Below, one piece after another: positions 1 to 7,120 of a stretch of 64,000 nt of DNA (within the stretch, counting starts at the first letter, position 1; each line of letters begins with the position of its first letter). Both the position numbers and the translations under genes were made by a program. The notes beneath the pieces were generated by a model. That model searched no databases. It was given only the letters and a program-made list of their open reading frames with translations, and was not told the origin of the DNA. Source of the DNA: Myxococcales bacterium (GTDB lineage: Bacteria > Myxococcota_A > Polyangia > Polyangiales > Houyiibacteriaceae); NCBI GenBank assembly GCA_029863605.1, contig JAOTVB010000004.1:184595-248594 (forward strand), written 5' to 3'.

Positions 1-1
1 C

Positions 2-616
2 GAGGGAGTTCCCGACTGGATGCGAGGATCGGGGCAGGGATGGCTCACCGCGGAGTATGCGATGCACCCACGCGCAAACCCCGACCGCAAGCGACGGGAC
101 GGGCGCAATGGTCGGATCGACGGGCGCACCTCCGAGATTCAGCGTTTGGTGGGGCGCGCGCTTCGGGCCGCGATCGACTTCGACAAGCTCGGGGAGCGCA
201 CGATCACCGTCGATTGCGACGTCCTCGACGCCGACGGAGGCACGCGGACAGCATCGATTACGGGAGGAATGGTGGCGACAGCCATCGCGCTCGACAAGCT
301 TCGGGCCACCGGTTTGGTGAGGAAGGGCGTTCTTCGCGAATCGATTTCGGCGATCAGCGTCGGGCTTCTGGAAGGGCGACCGATGCTGGACCTTTGTTAC
401 GTCGAGGATCGAGACGCTGCAGTCGATCTAAACGTCGTTGGCACCCCCAACGGCGGTGTCGTCGAAGTGCAGGGGACAGCCGAGGGTGCGCCGATCGCCC
501 GTGAGCAACTCGACCAGATGATCGACCTCGCACTCGGCTCACTGCCAGCTCTTGCCGAGCAGCAGGCACAGGCGCTTCGTGTCCTCGAGATCGACATCGA
601 TCGCCTGCTTCCGTGA
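2..616 (+). CDS. rph: Ribonuclease PH, C-terminal part (5' end outside window)
   Basis: This phosphate-dependent 3'-5' exoribonuclease trims tRNA 3' ends. The reading frame is open from base 2, so the gene starts upstream of the window; only about 204 of roughly 240 residues are visible. The family signature GSGQGWLTAEYAMHPRA near the visible N-terminus matches the RNase PH G-x-GWLTAEY-x-M-x-PR block. Later blocks are GLLEGRPMLDLCYVEDRDAAVDLNVV and the EVQGTAEG motif near the active site. The stop TGA overlaps the ATG of the next gene (rdgB), an arrangement common in bacteria and suggesting translational coupling. Confidence 0.95.
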   Translation, partial: EGVPDWMRGSGQGWLTAEYAMHPRANPDRKRRDGRNGRIDGRTSEIQRLVGRALRAAIDFDKLGERTITVDCDVLDADGGTRTASITGGMVATAIALDKLRATGLVRKGVLRESISAISVGLLEGRPMLDLCYVEDRDAAVDLNVVGTPNGGVVEVQGTAEGAPIAREQLDQMIDLALGSLPALAEQQAQALRVLEIDIDRLLP

Positions 617-1218
617 TGCGAATCATCCTGGCCACTAGCAATGCCGGGAAGTTGGCGGAGTACGAGCGCCTTCTTGCCGGCGTTCCCGACGTGGAGCTCG
701 AGTCCCTGGAGTCTCTCGCGGGGCTCGTTCACGTGGTGGAAGACGGGGATACTTTCCACGCGAACGCGCTCAAGAAGGCGCGTGCCGTCGCTGCCGTGAC
801 CGGCGTGCCAAGCATGGCGGACGACAGCGGGCTCGAGGTCGACGCCCTTGGCGGACGGCCTGGAGTGCATTCGGCCCGTTATGCGGGAACCGATGCGACC
901 GCCGCGCAGAACAACGAAAAGCTGCTCCAAGAGTTGAGCGGCGTTCGGGGCGATGAACGGACCGCTCGATTTCGATGCGCGATCGTTCTCGTCGACGGCA
1001 AAGGACGTGAGCTCTTGGTCGCCGAGGGGGCGTGCGAAGGCCGCATCGCCGCGTCTCCACGCGGGACTCATGGATTTGGCTACGACCCGTTGTTCATCGC
1101 ACACGGACACCAACAAACGATGGCTGAGCTCCTGCCCGAAAAAAAGAACCAAATCAGTCACCGCGCCAAAGCAGCTACAAAGCTGGTTGCCGGCCTACGC
1201 GAGTTGCAGAAGCCTTAG
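616..1218 (+). CDS. rdgB: RdgB/HAM1 non-canonical purine NTP pyrophosphatase
   Basis: It hydrolyses dITP, ITP and XTP to the monophosphates, keeping deaminated purines out of DNA and RNA. The protein is about 200 residues, normal for the family. Visible motifs are the N-terminal ILATSNAGKLAEY substrate-binding block, the ADDSGLEVDALGGRPGVHSARY block with the acidic metal ligands, and the GFGYDPLF block near the C-terminus. The ATG at 616 overlaps the rph stop by one base; a GTG three bases earlier is a possible alternative start. It ends just before the tRNA-Pro gene. Confidence 0.94.
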   Translation: MRIILATSNAGKLAEYERLLAGVPDVELESLESLAGLVHVVEDGDTFHANALKKARAVAAVTGVPSMADDSGLEVDALGGRPGVHSARYAGTDATAAQNNEKLLQELSGVRGDERTARFRCAIVLVDGKGRELLVAEGACEGRIAASPRGTHGFGYDPLFIAHGHQQTMAELLPEKKNQISHRAKAATKLVAGLRELQKP

Positions 1219-1266
1219 GCATCGGCTACCAACTCCGCCCAAGCTCGAAAGAAATCGACTTGGCCT

Positions 1267-1340
1267 CGGGGTGTAGCACAGCCTGGTAGTGCGCATGCTT
1301 TGGGAGCATGAGGTCGCTGGTTCGAATCCAGTCGCCCCGA
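1267..1340 (+). tRNA. tRNA-Pro (anticodon TGG)
   Basis: A full cloverleaf can be drawn. The acceptor stem CGGGGTG pairs with CGCCCCG, the anticodon loop is TTTGGGA, the T arm has GGTTCGAATCC, and the discriminator is A1340. The gene is followed by CTA and not by an encoded CCA. A partial copy of its 3' half lies at 4005-4050 and does have CCA. This is the expected result of site-specific integration into the tRNA 3' end. Confidence 0.95.
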
Positions 1341-1365
1341 CTAATCATTTCAAGGGCTTGCGGCG

Positions 1366-2137
1366 CTACGGATCTTGGCGATCGGACCTCGTTGACCTGA
1401 CGTTGACGTGAGGGGGCGCAACGGGCCGCAACGCCTCGACTAATCGGAGCTGCGCCTGGGCTCCGAGGTGGGCTTAGACCTCCGTGCTCTGCGCCGAGCT
1501 GCGCTTGGATCGCCTTGATGGACTGGCCGCCGGTGGCGGCCTGGCTGGCCACCGAGTGGCGGCCGATGTGGTGATGGCTGAGCTCCCGTAGCCCGAGTGC
1601 CCGCTGCACGGTGCGGAGCGGGCGTTTGTGGCTGTCGAGGTGAACCGGGAAGGTACCGTCCCGGGAGAAGAGAAACTCCTCTCCCGCGTAGCCTTGCCGG
1701 ATGTGCCAACGGATCGCGTCGACAACGTCTGGTGTCAGCGCGAGCGTCAGCGCTTTGTTGCTCTTGCGCGGGCCGAGAAGCGCTGGGCGCTCCTTGGTGC
1801 CCCGTTGGACCGCCCGGTCGACGGTGAGCTGGGCCCGGATGTCGCGGATGCGGCTTTTGGAGATGGCGTACACCTCGCCGGTCCGCAAACCGAGTCGGGT
1901 GGTGAGGTAGAAGAACGCGTACCACCTCGGCTGCATGCGGAACATGCCGTCGAGAAGGCGATCGCGCTCCTCTTCGGTGTACCACTCGGCTCTGGCTTCG
2001 GGGACGCTTTCCATCGGCACGTACGGCACCGATGCGAGAAGCCCCCGCTTCCACACAAACCGAAGGATGGCCCTCACCAGTGAGAGCCGGTGATTCCTCG
2101 AGCTCGGGGCGAGCCGTCTCGGCAAACTCTGCTTGAG
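1366..2137 (-). pseudogene. Tyrosine recombinase (integrase), frameshifted and truncated
   Basis: The minus-strand frame from about 2137 down to 1490 reads as a phage/ICE-type tyrosine integrase. It has a core-binding segment (LSLVRAILRFVWKRGLL), the Arg box (TTRLGLRTGEV) and the HxxR box (HHHIGRHSVASQ). Near 1490 the sequence expected to read QLGHRSAQSTEVYAHL is broken. A short deletion shifts the frame after QLG, and the codon that should encode the catalytic Tyr is a TAA stop in the restored frame. The tail of the restored frame (AQLRLVEALRPVAPP) runs on to a TAG at 1366-1368. The N-terminal domain is missing and its place is taken by the oppositely oriented small gene at 2148. It lies next to the tRNA-Pro attachment site and is almost certainly inactive. 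Confidence 0.85.
1388..1408. repeat. 21 bp direct repeat, copy 1 (integrase tail)
   Basis: Twenty-one bases here are identical to 3890-3910, in the same orientation. In this copy they encode the C-terminal VNVRSTR of the dead integrase. An exact 21-mer is not expected twice by chance in 64 kb, so the second copy is probably the tail of another lost integrase. Confidence 0.8.
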
Positions 2138-2147
2138 GCGATATCTG

Positions 2148-2363
2148 ATGGAGGCTATATCGGAGACATCGGGATTCTGGAGCGTATTCTTCCTGCTGTT
2201 GATTGTGGCCATACAACTCGGAGCGGCGGTCGGATTCGTTTGGCTCGTTGCGCGCTTTGCCACGCGCAAGACTGCTGCCAAGACCGACACTCGACTCCTG
2301 GACTTGGAACAGCGCATCGCGCGTATCGAGCGCTCGACCCCTCCTGAGTCCAATACTGGGTAG
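2148..2363 (+). CDS. Small single-span membrane protein, unknown function
   Basis: A 71-residue product starting MEAISETSGFW. It has one strong hydrophobic segment at about residues 10-34 (SVFFLLLIVAIQLGAAVGFVWLVARF), followed by a basic stretch and a short helical tail with an LDLEQRIARIERS heptad-like pattern, so a short coiled coil is possible. The ATG at 2148 has GAGG about 11 bases upstream; a TTG at 2133 is the alternative start. It lies inside the decayed integrative element and its promoter-proximal part replaces the integrase N-terminus. I do not recognise a family. Confidence 0.5.
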   Translation: MEAISETSGFWSVFFLLLIVAIQLGAAVGFVWLVARFATRKTAAKTDTRLLDLEQRIARIERSTPPESNTG

Positions 2364-2373
2364 GGGCACTCTA

Positions 2374-2453
2374 TGAGTGCGGTGGTGGATGCGGAGACGG
2401 GAGTGGTCGTGCAGCGCATGGACTACGATGCGTTTGGACGAAGGGATGCCTGA
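2374..2453 (+). pseudogene. Rhs/YD-repeat remnant
   Basis: The frame starting at 2374 reads MSAVVDAET. After a one-base shift it continues VVVQRMDYDAFGR before a stop at 2453. The combined string is the hallmark V-D-A-x-TG-x-V-x-QRxDYDAFG segment just before the core end of Rhs/YD-repeat proteins. Only about 26 codons remain and the frame is broken, so this is a fossil of a much larger toxin-type gene. Confidence 0.45.
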
Positions 2454-2510
2454 ATTTCCTGCTGGCGCGGAGCCTAGACGAGTACGCACGTTGGGCTTAA
2501 ACTACGTCAA

Positions 2511-2729
2511 ATGGGAACCCGGTCCGACATTCATGCGTTGATCGATACACTGGCCGACGAGGAGCTCGACGCGGTGCGTGCGGTTCTGAATGCCGTTCGC
2601 GCCGAGGATGGTTTTGAGAGCCTGAGCGAAGACGACCTAGAAAGACTTCGGGCATCGGTGCGGCGTGGGCTGGCGCAAGGTGAAGCGGGCAAGGCCCGTC
2701 CAATTGAAGACTTCATGAAAGAACTGTGA
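2511..2729 (+). CDS. Antitoxin of a ParDE/RelBE-type pair
   Basis: A 72-residue acidic, helical protein with no cysteines. Its C-terminus (GLAQGEAGKARPIEDFMKEL) looks like the toxin-wrapping tail of ParD/RelB antitoxins. Its stop overlaps the GTG start of the toxin gene by four bases, the standard antitoxin-toxin order. It would be expected to neutralise the toxin and repress the shared promoter. A DNA-binding fold is not obvious from sequence. Assignment rests mainly on the partner gene. Confidence 0.72.
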   Translation: MGTRSDIHALIDTLADEELDAVRAVLNAVRAEDGFESLSEDDLERLRASVRRGLAQGEAGKARPIEDFMKEL

Positions 2730-3034
2730 GTTTTCGCGTCCGCATTTCGCCCGAAGCGGAGCGGCAAGTGCGCGAGCTCGAGGCTTGGTGGGCTGCGAAC
2801 CGGCCGGCTGCCCGAACGACCTTCAGAGAAGCATTCAGCGCAGTAGTTGGTCACATCTCCCGGATGCCTGGTATCGGACGACCGTGCGACGATATTCAGT
2901 TGTCTGGCGTGCGGCGGTTGTTGATCGAGGGCACACCTTACGCAGTCTTCTATTCGGTAGACCGCGAAGCGACCGAGATTCTCATCGCCGCCGTTTGGAG
3001 TCGCGCACGAGGCAGCAGTCCGCCCGTGCCCTGA
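2726..3034 (+). CDS. ParE/RelE-superfamily toxin
   Basis: The 102-residue product opens with RVRISPEAERQVRELEAWW, the typical N-terminal strand-helix of ParE-type toxins. The middle has MPGIGRPCDD and RRLLIEGTPYAVFYSVD, matching the conserved R-x-L-x-x-G-x-x-Y-x-V-x-Y segment. ParE members poison gyrase and RelE members cut mRNA; the sequence alone does not settle which applies. The GTG start overlaps the antitoxin stop, so the two genes are translationally coupled. It appears intact although the surrounding element is decayed. Confidence 0.85.
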   Translation: MSFRVRISPEAERQVRELEAWWAANRPAARTTFREAFSAVVGHISRMPGIGRPCDDIQLSGVRRLLIEGTPYAVFYSVDREATEILIAAVWSRARGSSPPVP

Positions 3035-3109
3035 GGGGCAACCGCGCTATTCCCATTGCCGCGAGCCTTTCAATCTCCGCCTATTTGCGACATGCTGCTG
3101 AGCAGCGGC

Positions 3110-3670
3110 ATGCCTTCGACACCATCGATTCGCTTCCTCGCTGTGTTGCTTCTCGTGGGCGTCGCCGGCGTGACACCCGTACGCTCGGCGAGCGCCGACG
3201 TCCCGTTTCCGGTCACCCTGCGTCATTCATTGCTCGCAACCGAGGCGCTCACCATCTCAGAAGAAGTCGAGCTCAAGTGGGTCCGTCCCACCGATCCGGA
3301 TACCGTCACGCGGGTGGGCGAAAGACGCGCGATGCGAGGCCTCCTGTTGCTCGCCACCGGCCTACCACCGCTCGTGCTCGGTGCGATATTGACCGGCTTC
3401 AGCCGGCCCGCCCAGGATGACAATTGCTACCTTTCGAACGATACGCTCCGGACCAGCACGGCCGCCGGGCTGAGCATGACCATCGTCGGCGGCGGACTCT
3501 CAATAGGAGGCATCGTGGCTTTGCTCCGCGCCTCCAAGGCGGCGCGCGCTGCCCCAAAGTCGCGAAAGGCTCGTGGGGTGCTCGCCGCGGCAGGTCTCGG
3601 AAGCATCGCGGCGAGCACGATCATTTTTGGCTTCGGAATGGGCGACCTCGTCACTTGCTGGTCGTCCTAG
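3110..3670 (+). CDS. Exported or membrane protein of unknown function
   Basis: About 186 residues from the ATG at 3110. The N-terminus (MPSTPSIRFLAVLLLVGVAGVTPVRSASA) is a good signal peptide; in-frame ATGs at 3056 and 3092 would put extra residues in front of it. Three further hydrophobic stretches follow (GLLLLATGLPPLVLGAILTG, a Gly-rich one at TIVGGGLSIGGIVALL, and GVLAAAGLGSIAASTIIFGFGMG), so the mature protein is probably an integral membrane protein. I see no motif that gives a function. It is probably cargo of the element or a neighbouring chromosomal gene. Confidence 0.55.
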   Translation: MPSTPSIRFLAVLLLVGVAGVTPVRSASADVPFPVTLRHSLLATEALTISEEVELKWVRPTDPDTVTRVGERRAMRGLLLLATGLPPLVLGAILTGFSRPAQDDNCYLSNDTLRTSTAAGLSMTIVGGGLSIGGIVALLRASKAARAAPKSRKARGVLAAAGLGSIAASTIIFGFGMGDLVTCWSS

Positions 3671-3833
3671 TACCGACCGATTCGCGAGCCGAAAGAGCTC
3701 GGGAAGCATCACTTCTGGGTGAGGGACTTCCTGATCCGGGCGTCGACCTCGTTCCGGGGATCGTCAACGCCTCGTGTTCTTGCTCCGGGAGGGCCAAGGC
3801 GTCGTCGAGGATCTTTTTGATCGGTGAGGGCAC
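3651..3833 (-). pseudogene. Possible remnant of an addiction-module antitoxin (TIGR02574-like)
   Basis: The minus-strand frame starts MPSPIKKILDDALALPEQEHEAL, which resembles the start of the short 'addiction module component' antitoxins (K-I-L-x-x-A-L-x-LP-x-x-x-x-AL). The frame then degenerates. In the next frame the sequence reads DDPRNEVDARIRKSLTQK and stops, like the family's C-terminal half after a deletion. It overlaps the end of the exported-protein gene on the other strand. The match is by eye only. Confidence 0.35.
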
Positions 3834-3889
3834 GAGCTTGGTGTGCGCGGACTCAATACCAGCCGAATCACGCCGGGGGGGGCGTGGCG

Positions 3890-3910
3890 CTCGTTGACCT
3901 GACGTTGACG
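3890..3910. repeat. 21 bp direct repeat, copy 2
   Basis: Identical over 21 bases to 1388-1408. It sits about 95 bases before the duplicated tRNA-Pro end. In copy 1 it is the 3' end of the integrase gene, so this copy marks a third integrase tail whose upstream coding part is no longer recognisable. Confidence 0.75.
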
Positions 3911-4004
3911 CAGCGATGTGAAACGAGATGATATCGAGTGACGAACCGCAGACATGGCGATGAGTTTCGTTGGTTTGCGGGATGTCGGTTTTGGTCGGCT
4001 TCGT

Positions 4005-4050
4005 TGCTTTGGGAGCATAAGGTCGCTGGTTCGAATCCAGTCGCCCCGAC
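4005..4050 (+). repeat. Duplicated 3' half of tRNA-Pro (attachment-site copy)
   Basis: This stretch matches 1296-1341 of the tRNA-Pro gene over 46 bases with one mismatch, covering the anticodon loop to the discriminator. It is followed by CCA at 4050-4052. The 5' half of the tRNA is absent. Together with the integrase remnants this is best read as the distal attachment site of an element of about 2.7 kb lying between the two copies. Confidence 0.87.
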
Positions 4051-4066
4051 CAGTGATTACGAGTGG

Positions 4067-4249
4067 TTACGCGTTTCGTGGTTTTCGAGTTGGCCTCTCG
4101 TTGACCAAATATTGACCACGATGGGGCGGCGACGCCGGTTCAAGCGCCCTGACGAGGCGCAGTTGAGCACTGCTGCCAAGGTGCGCGTACACCTCGGTGC
4201 TCTGGGCGGAGCGGTGCCCGAGGTGAGCCTGGGCGCGAGTTTCAGCGAT
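4067..4249 (-). pseudogene. C-terminal stump of a second tyrosine integrase
   Basis: The minus-strand frame reads AHLGHRSAQSTEVYAHLGSS followed by AQLRLVRALEPASPP. This is the LGH box, the catalytic Tyr (VYAHL) and the C-terminal helix of a tyrosine recombinase closely related to the one at 1366-2137. Nothing upstream of the LGH region is present. It lies just beyond the duplicated tRNA end, the same spacing the first integrase has to the intact tRNA, so a second element was once inserted here in tandem. Confidence 0.78.
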
Positions 4250-4293
4250 TCCCCGCCCCGGGCGTGGAACGCGGCGTGCCATGGAGCGGCCCT

Positions 4294-5640
4294 CTATCGC
4301 ACCATGAACCAGAGCTGAGGGAAGCTGCCCCCCGTCGCGCCTCCGGCGAGAACAGCATAGGCCCCGGTCGGAGATACGCTACCCACCAGCGTCGTCCCCC
4401 CGGCAATCAACTCCAGCGTGCCGTTCGGAAAGACTATGTACGGGTCGTTGGTCACGAGAGGAGGCCACGGCCCCACGACGCCGTCGACGTTGATCGTGCC
4501 GCCCACGTCCGTGGTCAGCGTACTCACGCCGTCGGAGCTGCCCGTCCCGGTGAACGAGCTGAAATTCGGCGGCGGAGTGGCCGCGTCGGCAACGAATGCA
4601 ACGATGTGATAGTTGCCGGAGAGCGCGGACGCCGAGGCCGCGGCGCTCTGCCGAATCAGGACGACGAGGCAGGTCGGCTCCGCGACCGTCCCCCCTGTCA
4701 GCACGACGAGGTCGCCCCCCAGGAGGATCCCCCCCCGGGTCGGAACCTGACCCGGTCCGACGGTGGTGTACGTGGTCGTTCCGTCGGCCGCCACAGTGTA
4801 GGTCTGCGCCGTGTTGATCGGGCTCGGCGCCTGCGAGCCGTTGGCGTTCGCCCCGGAGATCGTCTCGTTGGCCCCCCCGACCCCGTCGAAGGTGACCGTT
4901 CCCCAGAGGGACGCGTCGACGATCCCGTTCGAACAGAAGCCACTCAGGTGGTAGGTATCGTTGAGACTTCCCTCGTTGAAGGTTCCGTCGCGCCGGACGA
5001 GGATGGCCAGGCTCGGCCATCCCAGGGCCCCGATGGAACCCAGTGCTGCGACGCTGCCGTCGGTGGCGATGCCGCCCTGCACGTTGAAGGGACCGCCGGT
5101 CGGCCAGATCATGCGCCGCGCCGCGTCCACGGTGTAGGACAGCGCCGCCACCGGACCCGAGAAGATCCCTCCGGCCCCGTCGTTCCACCCCAGCGTGCCG
5201 CCCGTGATCTGGCTCACGCCGTCGGCCGTCACGTCGCCCCACCAGCTGTAGCCCGTGGGCACGGGAAAGTTGCCGGCTAAGGCCTGGTAGAAGTACGTCC
5301 CGTTGAAGAGCGCCGCCGGCGGCAAGAGACACGTAGGTTCGCAGCCGTCCCCTGCCACCATGTTGCCGTCGTCACATTCCTCACCCGCTGTTGCATTGAC
5401 CACATTGTCCCCACATTCCGCGAGAGTACAATCGTCGTCGCAGGTCGCGCTTTCCCCCATGTCGTCACAGGCTTCATCGCCCTCCACGGAACCATTGCCG
5501 CACACCGCGACGGCGGAACCACCCGCTCCACCAGTGCCGGCCGTGCCGCCACTTCCACCAGCGCCCGCAGTCTCACCGCACCCAACCAGGGGCATCAGCC
5601 CGAGTGCGCAGACACACACAAATCCGAATAGATACCGCAT
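4294..5640 (-). CDS. Lipoprotein with Cys-rich (DUF4215-type) repeat
   Basis: About 448 residues. The ATG at 5640 is favoured because GGGAGGTGG lies five bases upstream. A lipoprotein signal peptide ends in LMPLVGC, then comes a Gly/Thr/Ser linker (residues about 25-45). Next is a myxobacterial Cys-rich repeat, CGNGSVEGDEACDDMG to CGDNVVN.GEECDDGNMVAGDGCEPTC. The remaining 330 residues are rich in Gly, Thr and Ser with repeated short beta segments, suggesting a beta-rich surface domain. It is probably anchored in the outer membrane. Function unknown. Confidence 0.85.
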   Translation of the reverse strand: MRYLFGFVCVCALGLMPLVGCGETAGAGGSGGTAGTGGAGGSAVAVCGNGSVEGDEACDDMGESATCDDDCTLAECGDNVVNATAGEECDDGNMVAGDGCEPTCLLPPAALFNGTYFYQALAGNFPVPTGYSWWGDVTADGVSQITGGTLGWNDGAGGIFSGPVAALSYTVDAARRMIWPTGGPFNVQGGIATDGSVAALGSIGALGWPSLAILVRRDGTFNEGSLNDTYHLSGFCSNGIVDASLWGTVTFDGVGGANETISGANANGSQAPSPINTAQTYTVAADGTTTYTTVGPGQVPTRGGILLGGDLVVLTGGTVAEPTCLVVLIRQSAAASASALSGNYHIVAFVADAATPPPNFSSFTGTGSSDGVSTLTTDVGGTINVDGVVGPWPPLVTNDPYIVFPNGTLELIAGGTTLVGSVSPTGAYAVLAGGATGGSFPQLWFMVR

Positions 5641-5744
5641 AACCACCTCCCGGCTCACGCGGAGCGCGCCATCAAGTCGGATGATGGAGTTGCATCAAGC
5701 GTGCCACAGGGATGCGCTGGGTTTTGCAGGGGCACCGCAGAACG

Positions 5745-6176
5745 ATGACCGAAACATCTGCGTTTTGGGGGTGGTGGGCGCGCATCGGCTGCGTTCCCTT
5801 GAATATCGGGCTTGACGCGCATGACGTCTACAACCTCGCCCGGAAAATCGATCGGTTTGACTCAAGAATGCTCACCGCAGGCGGATTCTTCAGTCAGCCG
5901 ATTCGCCCTCAAGAGGTTCGGTTTACGTACGACGGTGACTCGTTCGCAGGCGCTCCTGATCAGACCCTAGGCTGGTTCACGGCGCTAGGTTTCCGTATGC
6001 CTCTAGTTTACGACAGCTCCCCAGCCACGAAGCCAGCGTTTGTCTTCGGCTTCCGAGCGGTCGGAGCTGTGCACGACGAACCGGGTACAGGCTTCGACGA
6101 TCGCTACCACAATGTCTACTTTGTCGGCACGTTTGGCTTCGAATACATCTTCGGCGGGGACCGAAAGCTTTCTTAG
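5745..6176 (+). CDS. Hypothetical protein
   Basis: About 143 residues from ATG 5745 (MTETSAFWGWWAR). The second half has alternating aromatic and small residues (PAFVFGFRAVGAVHD and NVYFVGTFGFEYIFGG), which looks like the last strands of an outer-membrane beta-barrel, but no signal peptide is visible. It may be the 3' part of a longer broken gene. A further in-frame start at 5712 exists. No family recognised. Confidence 0.45.
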   Translation: MTETSAFWGWWARIGCVPLNIGLDAHDVYNLARKIDRFDSRMLTAGGFFSQPIRPQEVRFTYDGDSFAGAPDQTLGWFTALGFRMPLVYDSSPATKPAFVFGFRAVGAVHDEPGTGFDDRYHNVYFVGTFGFEYIFGGDRKLS

Positions 6177-6281
6177 CCCACCGGGCTCATCGTAAACGCC
6201 CAATTGCGCGGTACTTGTCGCGAAGCCGGTGCGACGCCTCCTGGAGCCGAAGTCGGGTGACGTACTGCCTGGCTGGGAAGC

Positions 6282-6992
6282 TCACGAGAAGAAGCTCGCC
6301 AGCGCCTCCGCGAGCCGTGTGGCGAACGATTCGTCGACGATCAGGTCTTGGCGCGCCTCGATCTCGAGCGCGGTGCGGCCGAACTCCCGGGCATGACGGA
6401 CCACTGAGTAGGCGAGCCCGGCTTTGCCCGACCAAGGTTCGTTCGGAAGGACGTGAAACCCTGCTTGCTCGAGGTGACGCACGAGTCGAAGCGCTGGCTC
6501 GTCGTCATCGTCGAAGAGCACGCCGATCTCCAAAAGCCGAACGTCGCCCTCGTAGTCGTCAGTAAACGTGTGGATCGACAACACGGTGTCGCCCTGATTG
6601 CGCTCGACCATGGCACGCACTGCTGCGTGATAGGGTTGGTAGAAGCGATCGATCCGGCGCTGGCGCTCCGTCTCTAGGAGCGACTCGTTCAAATGAACGG
6701 TTTTGCCGTCGGCATTCTCCCGAAACAGCGTGTCCGAATCGAGAGGCCGGTTTGGATCGATCAAGAGCCGTGAAAAACGGGAAAGCATGGCCGGCGCATT
6801 CATCAATTCGGCAACTTCACGTGTGAACGCGGCAGCGCCGATGTCACTGGCCCAATGTGTATCGACGAGCCAGTGATCTTCTTCCGGCCAGATCCACGGA
6901 GCGGGAAGCCGTGCCGACGCGTGCTCGCAGGTAAACACCACGCGACTACCGAAGTCGCCGTCGATCTGCTCCGCTGCGTCGTACAAACTCAT
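6282..6992 (-). CDS. N-formylglutamate amidohydrolase family protein
   Basis: About 236 residues from ATG 6992. The sequence has the family pattern VVFTCEHASARLP near the N-terminus, DTHWASDIGA, SRLLIDPNRPLDSDTLF, a YQPYHAAV helix, and LSIHTFTDD and LEIEARQDL blocks near the end. Members hydrolyse N-formylglutamate in histidine degradation, but many homologues, especially away from hut genes as here, have unknown substrates. A GTG at 7040 gives a longer product without an obvious reason to prefer it. Confidence 0.85.
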   Translation of the reverse strand: MSLYDAAEQIDGDFGSRVVFTCEHASARLPAPWIWPEEDHWLVDTHWASDIGAAAFTREVAELMNAPAMLSRFSRLLIDPNRPLDSDTLFRENADGKTVHLNESLLETERQRRIDRFYQPYHAAVRAMVERNQGDTVLSIHTFTDDYEGDVRLLEIGVLFDDDDEPALRLVRHLEQAGFHVLPNEPWSGKAGLAYSVVRHAREFGRTALEIEARQDLIVDESFATRLAEALASFFS

Positions 6993-7120
6993 GCTTGGAA
7001 TTTTAGGCGAACGCTCGAAAAGTCGAGCTACTGATGACACTGAACGATCGAGGTGTATACCCCAAGGCGATAATTCTACGAAATTGCGATGCTAAGAGGT
7101 ACCTTCGTGGGCGACGATCA

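Noticed and set aside
6187..6435. Minus-strand open frame ending QYVTRLRLQEASHRLRDKYRAIGRLR
   Set aside because: It overlaps the end of the N-formylglutamate amidohydrolase gene in another frame and shows no recognisable family; probably a shadow, though a small remnant cannot be excluded.
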